A stretch of DNA of 25,204 nt, from NCBI GenBank assembly GCA_016930435.1, contig JAFGGQ010000047.1:1-25204 (forward strand), written 5' to 3'. The position numbers and the translations under genes are program-made. Under the pieces are notes generated by a model, which saw only the letters and a program-made list of their open reading frames with translations, had not been told where the DNA came from and did not search any database. Below, one piece after another: positions 1 to 8,595 of the stretch (its first letter is position 1; every line of letters begins with the position of its first letter). This stretch comes from a bacterium (GTDB taxonomy: Bacteria; UBP14; UBA6098; JAFGQG01).

Positions 1-2
1 AG

Positions 3-2789
3 ACCCTTATGGAAAGCACCGCTGTAGATCTTTACCTGGCGTCCTCCATGGACGGGACAACCTGGAGCGGCTGGGTACCCTTGACTCCCGGCGAGATCGT
101 TCCACCCATCCTCGGCCGCTACTTTAGATATATGACCCAGATGACCGGATATACCTATCACCAGCCCGTGCTGCATTGGGCACTCTTTACTTACCTCAAC
201 CAGGGACCCCTCGCGGAGCTCAATTATCCCTTTCCGGAAGCCGTATCCAGCTGCCCGGACCAGAACGTCTCGCTATTCATCACCGATGAGAACGGGGTAA
301 ATCCATCTACCATAATCCTGGAAGTGCAGGGTGAACTCTATAACATCGGGGATGATGAATTAACCTTCTCCGAGCCAGAACTGCTGTTTACCCCATCTGC
401 TTATTTCTCACATGCTGAGACGGTAGTGGTAAGGTTGCTGGAGGCTGAAAATCTGCTGGGACTTCCCATGGAAGATGTCCTGGAATGGCGTTTCTTCATC
501 GACCTGGAACCACCCTATGCATCCGGTGAATCACCCCGGGCGGACAGTGTGCTGCTGTCTCCTCCTGATACCGTCTCAGTAATTTTAACCGAAGAATATA
601 CAACACTGGTTATCGATTCGGTAATGCTCAGTGTCAATGGAACCCCGTTCACCCTCGACCACCCGGCGCTTTCCTGGGACGGCTTCAGATTGAACCTCGA
701 TCTAAGCGGAGTTTCCCTGTTCTTCCCGGAAGGGGATTCGGTTACCGTAACTGTCAGCGGTGCTCATGACTATCCGGATTATTGTCCTCCCAATACGATG
801 GAGCCTTATACCTGGCGTTTCCTGATCACCAGCGCCCCCTTCTGGTTCCCCGATACATCGGGCCATAAAGGTGATATAATAGACATTCCCCTTTATAGTC
901 AAGATCTCCTGGACCTTCATATTACAAGGTTGGAAATTGATGTTCATTTTGACCCCTCCGTGATAGAGCCCCTGGGAATCGAGATACTGGGCACTATTGC
1001 AGAGGGCTCGACCATCGGGGATCTGGACACTTCAGGTCCCGCAATTTCATTCTCTGTCAATAGTCCTGTACCACTGAACGGAGAGGGAGTGCTGGTCTAT
1101 GTGCGTTCCCTCGTAACCCCACGGGGTGTGGAGGGTGATTTTGCCCCTCTCTTTCTGGACCGTGTGATTATGAATGAAGCCTTTGAAGGGCGCACTGAAA
1201 ACGGGTTTTTCTTCATTCACTGGGAGAATGTGCAATGGCTCTTTGAACTATTCTTCTACGGAACCCCTCCCCGCATCAGGGGTAACACCTTGAGTTTTGG
1301 AGCGGGGGCAGGGGGCTCGGAGTTATATGACCCGGGTATGGATATTATTGCCCTGCCCATCGTGCCCGATATGGTGCATGCTTATTTCCCCCTCGAGGAT
1401 ACCGAATTCCCATATATTGCCAAGTTGCAGAGGGATATCCGGGGATTTGAACCCCTTCCCATCACATGGTATGTAAACACCTATTTCGAGCCGGCCGGGA
1501 TCGTTCGTTGGCACCCTGAATATCTTCCCCCGGGCGAGTTCATTATGGATGACATCCTGGATATGAAGGTCGATTCCATCTGGTTTTTCGGTACCGGGGA
1601 GGAGATAAAAATCGAGTTTTCGCGACCCTTAATCCGGGATTACTGGTGTTCATTGAACTATGGATGGAACCTTGTATCCTTACCCGTTTTCCTGACTTTC
1701 AGCGCCTCCGCCACAGACATCTTCCCAACCATCCTTGGAGAACCATATTTCTATATCGACTATTCCTACAGGGCTATTACTGAAATCCAGAAAGGTCAAG
1801 GTTACTGGATATTTTCCACCTCTGACACAACATATCAGGTAGCTGGTATGCCTGTCAATAATTATAATCGATTAGCCGGCTCCGGTTGGAATCTTATTGG
1901 AGCCCTTCAAAACCCGTTGCCGGTGTCTTCTTTGGCCACCAACCCCCCCGGAGCGATCTACCCTAATTCCTGCTATGAATTTGATCCCATAATGGGGGCA
2001 TACCTGACTGCCGATACCCTAAAACCCTGGAAGGGTTACTGGATAGCTCTTCGGGAAGCCTGCACCCTCTTCGTGGAACCATCGGCAATGGCACGGATCG
2101 CTCCTACTCATGGCGAACTGAAATGGAGCGGTAAACTGTATTTTGAAAATGATGATTGCACCCAAATACTTGAATTTGGTTTTGCTCAAGGAAATTCAGA
2201 AGCCATAAGTCAATGGGACAAGCCATTACCTCCCCCGCTTCCCGGTGAAGGGCCTTTTACAGCCTTCCGGAAAGGGGGTTGGAGCTTCTCAAGTGATTTC
2301 CGGGAATTCAATAAAAATGCGATATGGACATTAGATTTGACAAAAAAACTTGACAATATCCACTGGATGGTTAGATTTACCGAAGAGATTGAGAGTCTTT
2401 TGTTCCATACCCCAGCGGGGGATGCGTATAACATGTTTGAGTTTTCTGAAGCAGTGGGTCTCACTGAGGGGACCTATACTATCGAAGCAATTTTCAGGAA
2501 CCCGGAGGAGTATAAATTGAGTTTAAGAGTATGGCCTAATCCGTTTAATGAAACACTGCGGTTAGATTACAGTTTCTATTCCGAACAACCGGAAGGGGTA
2601 CAACTTAGCATATTCAATATATTGGGAGAGAAGGTTTCTTCCATGGTCGAGGAGCGTCAAGAGCCTGGCCATTACACCATCCTCTGGGATTTTCAGGCAG
2701 CCCACCATAAACTTCCCACCGGGATATATTTCTGCAATTTAAAAGTGAATCAGGAGGAAAAAACCCTAAAGGCGCTATTATTACGCTAA
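3..2789 (+). CDS. Large secreted multidomain protein with T9SS sorting domain (5' partial)
   Basis: The gene enters from outside the window: the frame is open to the first base and there is no signal peptide. Residues are numbered from the first in-frame ATG at 9. Two Ig-like beta modules follow one another (about 72-165 and 176-274) and end in similar strings, WRFFI and WRFLI. A cohesin-like domain (about 276-403) carries the usual 'GDIIDIPLY...DVHFDPSVIEPLG' pattern. Next is a module with two GWN motifs (GWNLVSLPV near 552, GWNLIGAL near 630), each followed by a GYWI motif. Residues 837-926 form a T9SS type A sorting domain: WPNPFNETLRL, then LSIFNILGEKV, then LPTGIYFCNLKVNQEEKTLKALLLR. The protein is therefore probably exported by T9SS and anchored at or released from the surface; its ligand or substrate is unknown. 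It lies just upstream of sprA, the T9SS translocon gene. Residues 404-700 closely resemble the C-terminus of the protein at 18848-24094. Confidence 0.88.
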   Translation, partial: TLMESTAVDLYLASSMDGTTWSGWVPLTPGEIVPPILGRYFRYMTQMTGYTYHQPVLHWALFTYLNQGPLAELNYPFPEAVSSCPDQNVSLFITDENGVNPSTIILEVQGELYNIGDDELTFSEPELLFTPSAYFSHAETVVVRLLEAENLLGLPMEDVLEWRFFIDLEPPYASGESPRADSVLLSPPDTVSVILTEEYTTLVIDSVMLSVNGTPFTLDHPALSWDGFRLNLDLSGVSLFFPEGDSVTVTVSGAHDYPDYCPPNTMEPYTWRFLITSAPFWFPDTSGHKGDIIDIPLYSQDLLDLHITRLEIDVHFDPSVIEPLGIEILGTIAEGSTIGDLDTSGPAISFSVNSPVPLNGEGVLVYVRSLVTPRGVEGDFAPLFLDRVIMNEAFEGRTENGFFFIHWENVQWLFELFFYGTPPRIRGNTLSFGAGAGGSELYDPGMDIIALPIVPDMVHAYFPLEDTEFPYIAKLQRDIRGFEPLPITWYVNTYFEPAGIVRWHPEYLPPGEFIMDDILDMKVDSIWFFGTGEEIKIEFSRPLIRDYWCSLNYGWNLVSLPVFLTFSASATDIFPTILGEPYFYIDYSYRAITEIQKGQGYWIFSTSDTTYQVAGMPVNNYNRLAGSGWNLIGALQNPLPVSSLATNPPGAIYPNSCYEFDPIMGAYLTADTLKPWKGYWIALREACTLFVEPSAMARIAPTHGELKWSGKLYFENDDCTQILEFGFAQGNSEAISQWDKPLPPPLPGEGPFTAFRKGGWSFSSDFREFNKNAIWTLDLTKKLDNIHWMVRFTEEIESLLFHTPAGDAYNMFEFSEAVGLTEGTYTIEAIFRNPEEYKLSLRVWPNPFNETLRLDYSFYSEQPEGVQLSIFNILGEKVSSMVEERQEPGHYTILWDFQAAHHKLPTGIYFCNLKVNQEEKTLKALLLR
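2232..2278. repeat. G+C-rich hairpin segment inside the secreted-protein gene
   Basis: Imperfect inverted repeat within coding sequence. The left arm CCCCC-gc-TTCC (2232-2242) can pair with the right arm GGAA-a-GGGGG (2269-2278). It encodes a Pro/Gly-rich linker (PLPPPLPGEGPF) that has no counterpart in the related protein at 18848-24094. The 13-mer CCCCCGCTTCCCG at 2232-2244 recurs inverted within sprA at 7654-7666, and GGTGAAG accompanies both copies. It could be a small palindromic element or simply a biased linker. Confidence 0.4.
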
Positions 2790-2811
2790 ATAAAAGTTTT
2801 GTTTTTTTGTA

Positions 2812-2841
2812 TTGTTTTATTTAAAACGCTTATTATATTTG
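2812..2841 (+). promoter_or_regulatory. Candidate Bacteroidetes-type promoter for sprA
   Basis: A TTG at 2812-2814 (-33-like) is followed after 19 bases by TATATTTG at 2834-2841, a full match to the Bacteroidetes -7 consensus TAnnTTTG. Transcription would begin near 2846-2848, leaving a leader of about 30 bases that contains GGAGG at 2858-2862. The elements are visible; promoter activity is inferred. Confidence 0.5.
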
Positions 2842-2877
2842 GCGAAATTAAGTACCTGGAGGTTTTTTTCTCTGCTA

Positions 2878-5800
2878 ATGGTTAAACATAGCGACAAAAC
2901 AAGGATCTGGGGATATATCCTGATCATCTCCTCACTTCTGCTGGGGCTTTTCATCTTTGAGGCAGGTGCTTATTCCGGATTGGAAATGAGTCTGGAGGAA
3001 AGGGGAAGGTATTTTCTTCCTCTGGAAAGTACATATCCTTTACCCCTGTTTAACCTAACAACCAACCAGACGGCTTTACTCAATTGGGACAAGTTGAACG
3101 TTCGCCGGATTGTTGTGGTTAATTTTACAGAAGGTTTTGTGATGATCACTGAAACGGTTGATGGTCATATACTTTATCAACCCCGTATTGTTCCCCTGGA
3201 TGAATATATCGATCTTATGACGGAGTTGGGCTGGATACATCGTTCCCTTTTGGTTAAGGATGTACTCAGGGGGGAAAAAGCAGGAGGCATCGTCTTTGAG
3301 ATCCCGGTAGATTTCCCGGATGCCTTCAGGTCTATCATTGGTGAGGGCGGAGCCTCCCTCCAGGTTCATGGTCGCCGGAAGATAACCTTTTCCGGCCGCA
3401 GCGAGTGGAGGGAAGGTGATATCGCCACAGGGGGCCATACGGTATCCAAATGGCCTTCCTTGAATATGGAACAGGAATCCCAGTTCAATATTACCGGAAC
3501 GATAGGCTCCCGGATCGGTGTAAAGGTGGACCAGGATTCGGATCGTATGACCGAGCTGGAAAACACCATAAACATCCAATATACTGGCACTGAGGATGAT
3601 GTCGTTCAGCTAATTGAAGCGGGGAACACAACCCTTGCGCTTTCAGGAGCATCCTATGCTGGGTACAGCGAAAAGGTGCAGGGTCTGTTCGGTATCAAAA
3701 GCAAACTCCAGATCGGAGACTGGCAGATCACCGCCGTTGCTTCTCAGGAGAAAAGTGAGCACAAAAGCGCTACCTTTCACGCTGGCGCCTCCAGCAATGA
3801 ATTCGAGATACATGATTACGATTTTATGAAGCGGACTTACTTTTTTGTGGATGATCAATACCGTTATTTTACCTATGCTCCGGGTGACTCCATCATTAAA
3901 TTCAAGCTATACAAAATGAACAATGCCAATCAGCTGACCACATTGCCCGGAGTGGCTTATGTGGATCCCGCAAATCCCACATTCTATCCCCTTGAAGGAG
4001 AAGCAGGCCGTTTCGAGGAAATTTCAAAGAGCGATTATGAACTGTCCCGGTTGCAAGGTTACCTTCGGCTTAATAGAAGTATAGCAGACAATGATATTTT
4101 GGCCTGCGCCTTTGTAATCCAGCATTCCGACGGTTCGATCGATTCCGTCGGAACGGTAATCCCCGAAGATTACTCGGGTACGGATACCTTGCGCCTGAAC
4201 CTGATCAAGGATGAGGACAGCTCACCGAGTAACCACACCTGGGAATACGAATGGCGAAACGTTTATAAGCTCCCCGGAGAAGACCTGGACATTGATGGTC
4301 TGGAGCTTTTGATCTATCTGGGCGATGTTAACGAAGAGAACACCGATGACTATCTCCGGTTATTTGGACTGGACCAGATAAATATGTCTGGCGATGCAAG
4401 TCCTGATGGTCTGGTGGATCCTATTTATATAAATGCCGCTGATGGGGAGTTGATTTTTCCCGTACTGCATCCTTTTGCCCCAACCCCGGAAGATATCGCC
4501 CTTTTGCCCGATCTCGCGACCCTTACCGATACCGTTCCCAGCATCTACAAATCTAACAACCAGAATGACCAGATTGCGGAATCCAGGTTTACCCTGAAGG
4601 GCAAGGTGAAATCCCGGCAGCTTTCCACCAGCCTGGGGAATGTGAACATTATCGAGGGCAGTGAAACGGTGACCCTCAACGGCGAACGGCTGAGTAGGGG
4701 CACTGATTACCAGATCGATTACATGACCGGGCAGATCTCCTTTTTATCTGACGAGGCTAAGGACCCCAATGCCAGAATCAAGGTGGATTATGAATACGAA
4801 CCCTTTTTTCAACCAGAGCAGAAGACCCTTCTGGGCACACGGGTGGAATATCGCTTCTCCGACAATTCCTGGATCGGGACAACTGCTTTGTACAAGAGCG
4901 CCAGTGCCTCGGCCAAAAGGCCCCGATTGGGGGGTGAACCTTCCCGCACCTTCATCTGGGATGCCGACCTTGCCCTGAATTTTGAACCGGAGATATTTAC
5001 CAGGATGGCCGATGCCTTGCCCCTGATATCAACCGATCAGGAATCCCGGCTGGAGATCAAGGGCGAGGTTGCCCAGGTGTTTTCAAATCCTAATATCAAA
5101 GGCGAAGCCTATCTGGATGATTTTGAGGGATCCCGCAACGAGGTTAGTTTGGGAATCCGGCGAACTACCTGGACCATCGCTTCCCCGCCCTTCGGCTACA
5201 ATCATGAGGATCGGGGCAGATTGTGGTGGTACAACCCCTATGACCGGGTGAAAGTAGCTGATATCTGGCCCGAAAAAGAGGTTTCCAGCGAGGATAGCAA
5301 GGTCAATGTTTTAGCTCTGGCTTTCGAGGATACGGCGATGTCAGGGAATGCATGGGCGGGTGTGATGCGTTATATGCCCCAGGGTTATCAGGATCAGGGC
5401 CGCGCTCAGTTCATAGAAATATGGGTCAAGGGGGATGAAGGAATATTGCATATAGACCTGGGAGAGACCAGCGAAGATGTCGACGGAAATGACCTTTTAG
5501 ATACCGAGGACAAGCTTAGGAACGGCATCCGGGATGGGGTTCTTCAGGAAGATGAGGATGTGGGATTAGACGGAATCAGTAATACGAATGAGACTACTAT
5601 TCTGGCAGGAGGGACTGCTAACGATCCCCATGGCGATAACTGGGATTATGATAGCGATAATCCTTATGATTATTCCCGAATTAATGGCACAGAAAACAAC
5701 CATCTGGACCCCGAAGGCGGCAAAAGGCCGGATACAGAAGATCTAAATGGGAACAATGGATTGGACAAGGACGACAACTACTTTGAATATATTGTGGATC

Positions 5801-8595
5801 TCTCTTCAAATCTTTTCGAGGTGCCCGGCACACGGAATCCGGAAACCGGCTGGCGGCTGTACCGGATTCCATTCCAGAATGCAATCCTGGATACTATCGA
5901 AGACGCCAGGCCATGGGTAATAATCGAGCGCGGAGATCCCGACAGTTCCGATATTGAATACGCCCGTATCTGGATATCGGGGGTGGATTCCGCTACCACT
6001 ATTTATATAGCAACCCTGGATATCGTCGGTAACGATTGGGAAACCCGGTCAGAGCATTATCAGATATTTGTCAAAAGTACGCATGAGAATCAGGATTATT
6101 CTCCACCGCCGGGAATCTCCGCTGAACGGGACCCACAAACAGGCCTCCGGTATGCCGAGCAAAGCCTGAGCATAAAATACAAGAAATTCCCCCCTACAGA
6201 TTCCACCGAAGCACCACATATCTATAACATACTGAGAGAAAAAGAGGATTTTACATATTACGAGAAGCTGAAGATGTTCGTTTACTGGAATGACTCATTG
6301 TCCGATACCACTCGGCCATATTTTTTCTTCAGGATGGGTAGGGATGAGAATAATTTTTACGAGTATAGCTGCCGTTTGGAACCGGGATGGGATACATTGC
6401 AAAATAGCGTGGAAATTGACTTCCCCGTCATTACCGCGTTCAAAAATACACTGCTGGAAGACAGTACGGTTAGCGATTCTACGATACCCTACAAAAATGG
6501 ATATTACCGGGTCAAGGGAAATCCCTCATTGACCTATATAAAGGCATACTATATAGGCATTTACAATCCTAATCCGGTGGATTCCATCAGCGGGGAGATC
6601 TGGCTTGACGAACTGCGTTTGACCGATGTTCGGAGAAGCCCTGGCTGGGCTCAGAAGGGGGAAGTGAACATGAGTTTTGCGGACCTCCTCCGGATAAACA
6701 CCAGCATCGAACGCAAGGACTCAGAATTTCACAGCCTTCGTGAATCCAAAGGCAGCGGAGAAACCAATACCATCAAAAGATTAAATACATCGCTGAATGG
6801 ACACAAATTCTTCCCTGTTAATTTGAATGTAACTTTTCCCATTAATTACAACTATACCCATAATATTTCCAATCCCCGATTGAAAACCGGGTCGGATATC
6901 GTGCTGCCATCAGACCTCAGGGAACAGGAAAGAACTCTGACCGAGCAGCACAGCATGAATACCAGTTTTCAAATCCAGCCAGATACCGATAACTTCCTGG
7001 TGAATATGACTATTTCCCGTATGAAACACAATTTATCCTACGGCCGGAATTATGGTTTTTCGCCAACACAGCCATTAAATGTAAATTCAAATTATCAGGT
7101 ATCTCAAATCTATGACCTGACCCCCAAGGGCGAATATAAGATCCCCTTAGCCTGGTGGGCTGATGATTCATCCTCTTCAACTTTGAAGGGTATTGAATTA
7201 AATTATGCTCCCACCAAGCTGCTGTTTAATACATCTATAAGCTCGACCAGGCGTTTACAGCGGAACAAATCGTTAAACGAAACCTCCAGCTTCACCCGTG
7301 ATCTGGAACATAGCACCTCCTTTAATACCAAGCCATTTAATGCCCTGACGACAACCTTCCTGCTGAATCTTAAAAGGGATCTCAAGGAGGGTGATGATGT
7401 GGAGCTCGGATTCAAGGGAATAAGGCTGGGGATTCCTCTCTCCAAGCGGATCAATAACGGTATAACTTTTTCCCCATCGTTTCTGAGTTTCCTGACCCAG
7501 AGCTATTCTTTTACTTCCAATTATACCGAGAATACCAATCCCAGCCAGGTGAATCAGGAGGGGGTTTATGGTTCTGCTCAATTAGCCCAGAAGATCAGTA
7601 TAAATTTAATTTTAAATCTGACCAAACTGGTAGGTGAAGCCCCGCGTGGTGGTCGGGAAGCGGGGGGTGAAACCCCGGGCGGAGGGGCATTAGTTAATCT
7701 TCTTCGAAAACTGAAACCCATAAAGGCCTCGTATGACCGGGATAACAAGACCTCCTATCCGGGTTTGACTGCAGCCCCTTCATGGCTCTATCAGCTCGGT
7801 TTTACGGAGAATCCCGGGGTCACCAATCAGACCCTTCAGGGAGCAACCCAGAGAAGGGTCTCAAAAACGCTATCCAATACACTGAAAGCCAATACCGGGG
7901 CAACCTTATGGTGGGAAACCAATGCTGATCTGGCATTTAACTGGCGAACTCAGAGCAATGCTGTGGATAATACCAAAACTACCTCACTGGTTTTCCCCGA
8001 TATCGGATTGCGAAGCAACAAGCTACGGGACCTGGGCTTCTTTAAAAAGGCCACACGTTCTACTAATTTAACATCGGGCTACAGATACACCGTGGACAAG
8101 AATTTTGATGAGGGAACCATGACCACGGTCACGTGGAAACGTGAGTTAGCTCCCCTCGTTTCCCTGGATATAACCTGGAATATCGGGGTACAGACCAAAT
8201 TATCAAGCAACTATGCTATTCAGCTCACTGATCGGGCGACCTCAACTAATCTGGAACAGAAGACCACCCAATCCATTGATCTCCAGATATCCTACGCTTT
8301 CAGGGCTACCAAAGGGATTAATATCCCCCTGATCAAAAAAACCATTAGCTTCGAAAATAACCTTAACCTTTCGCTTACCATTTCCAAGAGCAAGGATTTG
8401 GACGAATATGGTCCGGATAAAGAAAGCTTTATACCAAGGTCGAAAACCGATACATTTAAAATACTGCCCAAAGCCAGTTATAATTTTTCCCGCAACATAC
8501 ACGGCGGTATTGATATTGAATATACTAACCGCGACACCATGCACCAGAAGACCCGTATCAGGGGTGTAAGCGTCTGGGCGGAAATAAGGTTCTGA
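2878..8595 (+). CDS. sprA: T9SS outer-membrane translocon protein SprA
   Basis: SprA (Sov in Porphyromonas) forms the very large outer-membrane beta-barrel through which T9SS substrates leave the periplasm. Start chosen: ATG at 2878, which gives a basic N-terminus and a hydrophobic signal segment (YILIISSLLLGLFIFEAGAY), with GGAGG at 2858-2862 upstream although the spacing of 15 is long. The more upstream in-frame TTG at 2812 coincides with a -33-like promoter element and has no ribosome site. SprA family signatures include the N-terminal 'P.VPLDEYIDLM' type repeat (about 106-114), KSRQLSTSLGNVNIIEGSETV with a following DYQIDYMTGQISF segment, the AYLDDFEGSR motif (744-753), and a C-terminal barrel with KGINIPLIKKTISFENNLNL, ending in an aromatic terminal strand (SVWAEIRF). 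At 1905 residues it is shorter than the roughly 2200-2500 usual in Bacteroidetes. A G/E-rich insert lies at 7633-7687. It overlaps the downstream GAF/HD-GYP gene by one base. Other T9SS core genes are not in the window. Confidence 0.9.
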   Translation: MVKHSDKTRIWGYILIISSLLLGLFIFEAGAYSGLEMSLEERGRYFLPLESTYPLPLFNLTTNQTALLNWDKLNVRRIVVVNFTEGFVMITETVDGHILYQPRIVPLDEYIDLMTELGWIHRSLLVKDVLRGEKAGGIVFEIPVDFPDAFRSIIGEGGASLQVHGRRKITFSGRSEWREGDIATGGHTVSKWPSLNMEQESQFNITGTIGSRIGVKVDQDSDRMTELENTINIQYTGTEDDVVQLIEAGNTTLALSGASYAGYSEKVQGLFGIKSKLQIGDWQITAVASQEKSEHKSATFHAGASSNEFEIHDYDFMKRTYFFVDDQYRYFTYAPGDSIIKFKLYKMNNANQLTTLPGVAYVDPANPTFYPLEGEAGRFEEISKSDYELSRLQGYLRLNRSIADNDILACAFVIQHSDGSIDSVGTVIPEDYSGTDTLRLNLIKDEDSSPSNHTWEYEWRNVYKLPGEDLDIDGLELLIYLGDVNEENTDDYLRLFGLDQINMSGDASPDGLVDPIYINAADGELIFPVLHPFAPTPEDIALLPDLATLTDTVPSIYKSNNQNDQIAESRFTLKGKVKSRQLSTSLGNVNIIEGSETVTLNGERLSRGTDYQIDYMTGQISFLSDEAKDPNARIKVDYEYEPFFQPEQKTLLGTRVEYRFSDNSWIGTTALYKSASASAKRPRLGGEPSRTFIWDADLALNFEPEIFTRMADALPLISTDQESRLEIKGEVAQVFSNPNIKGEAYLDDFEGSRNEVSLGIRRTTWTIASPPFGYNHEDRGRLWWYNPYDRVKVADIWPEKEVSSEDSKVNVLALAFEDTAMSGNAWAGVMRYMPQGYQDQGRAQFIEIWVKGDEGILHIDLGETSEDVDGNDLLDTEDKLRNGIRDGVLQEDEDVGLDGISNTNETTILAGGTANDPHGDNWDYDSDNPYDYSRINGTENNHLDPEGGKRPDTEDLNGNNGLDKDDNYFEYIVDLSSNLFEVPGTRNPETGWRLYRIPFQNAILDTIEDARPWVIIERGDPDSSDIEYARIWISGVDSATTIYIATLDIVGNDWETRSEHYQIFVKSTHENQDYSPPPGISAERDPQTGLRYAEQSLSIKYKKFPPTDSTEAPHIYNILREKEDFTYYEKLKMFVYWNDSLSDTTRPYFFFRMGRDENNFYEYSCRLEPGWDTLQNSVEIDFPVITAFKNTLLEDSTVSDSTIPYKNGYYRVKGNPSLTYIKAYYIGIYNPNPVDSISGEIWLDELRLTDVRRSPGWAQKGEVNMSFADLLRINTSIERKDSEFHSLRESKGSGETNTIKRLNTSLNGHKFFPVNLNVTFPINYNYTHNISNPRLKTGSDIVLPSDLREQERTLTEQHSMNTSFQIQPDTDNFLVNMTISRMKHNLSYGRNYGFSPTQPLNVNSNYQVSQIYDLTPKGEYKIPLAWWADDSSSSTLKGIELNYAPTKLLFNTSISSTRRLQRNKSLNETSSFTRDLEHSTSFNTKPFNALTTTFLLNLKRDLKEGDDVELGFKGIRLGIPLSKRINNGITFSPSFLSFLTQSYSFTSNYTENTNPSQVNQEGVYGSAQLAQKISINLILNLTKLVGEAPRGGREAGGETPGGGALVNLLRKLKPIKASYDRDNKTSYPGLTAAPSWLYQLGFTENPGVTNQTLQGATQRRVSKTLSNTLKANTGATLWWETNADLAFNWRTQSNAVDNTKTTSLVFPDIGLRSNKLRDLGFFKKATRSTNLTSGYRYTVDKNFDEGTMTTVTWKRELAPLVSLDITWNIGVQTKLSSNYAIQLTDRATSTNLEQKTTQSIDLQISYAFRATKGINIPLIKKTISFENNLNLSLTISKSKDLDEYGPDKESFIPRSKTDTFKILPKASYNFSRNIHGGIDIEYTNRDTMHQKTRIRGVSVWAEIRF
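7633..7687. repeat. G+C-rich palindromic/duplicated segment within sprA
   Basis: Two 33-base units begin with GGTGAAGCCCCG (7633-7644) and GGTGAAACCCCG (7666-7677). CCCCGC (7640-7645) can pair with GCGGGG (7660-7665), and GGGG (7664-7667) with CCCC (7673-7676) across a TGAAA loop. The segment stays in frame and encodes a Gly-rich linker (GEAPRGGREAGGETPGGGA) unlike the surrounding beta-barrel sequence. CGGGAAGCGGGGG at 7654-7666 is the inverse of 2232-2244. It may be an inserted palindromic element tolerated in a barrel loop. Confidence 0.45.

Noticed and set aside
2812-2877. TTG start for sprA giving a 22-residue longer N-terminus
   Set aside because: The TTG overlaps a -33-like promoter element, has no ribosome site, and the ATG at 2878 gives a normal signal peptide with GGAGG upstream.
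3076-3579. 167-codon minus-strand ORF inside sprA
   Set aside because: It is antisense to a well-supported family protein and its translation shows no domain, signal peptide or ribosome site.
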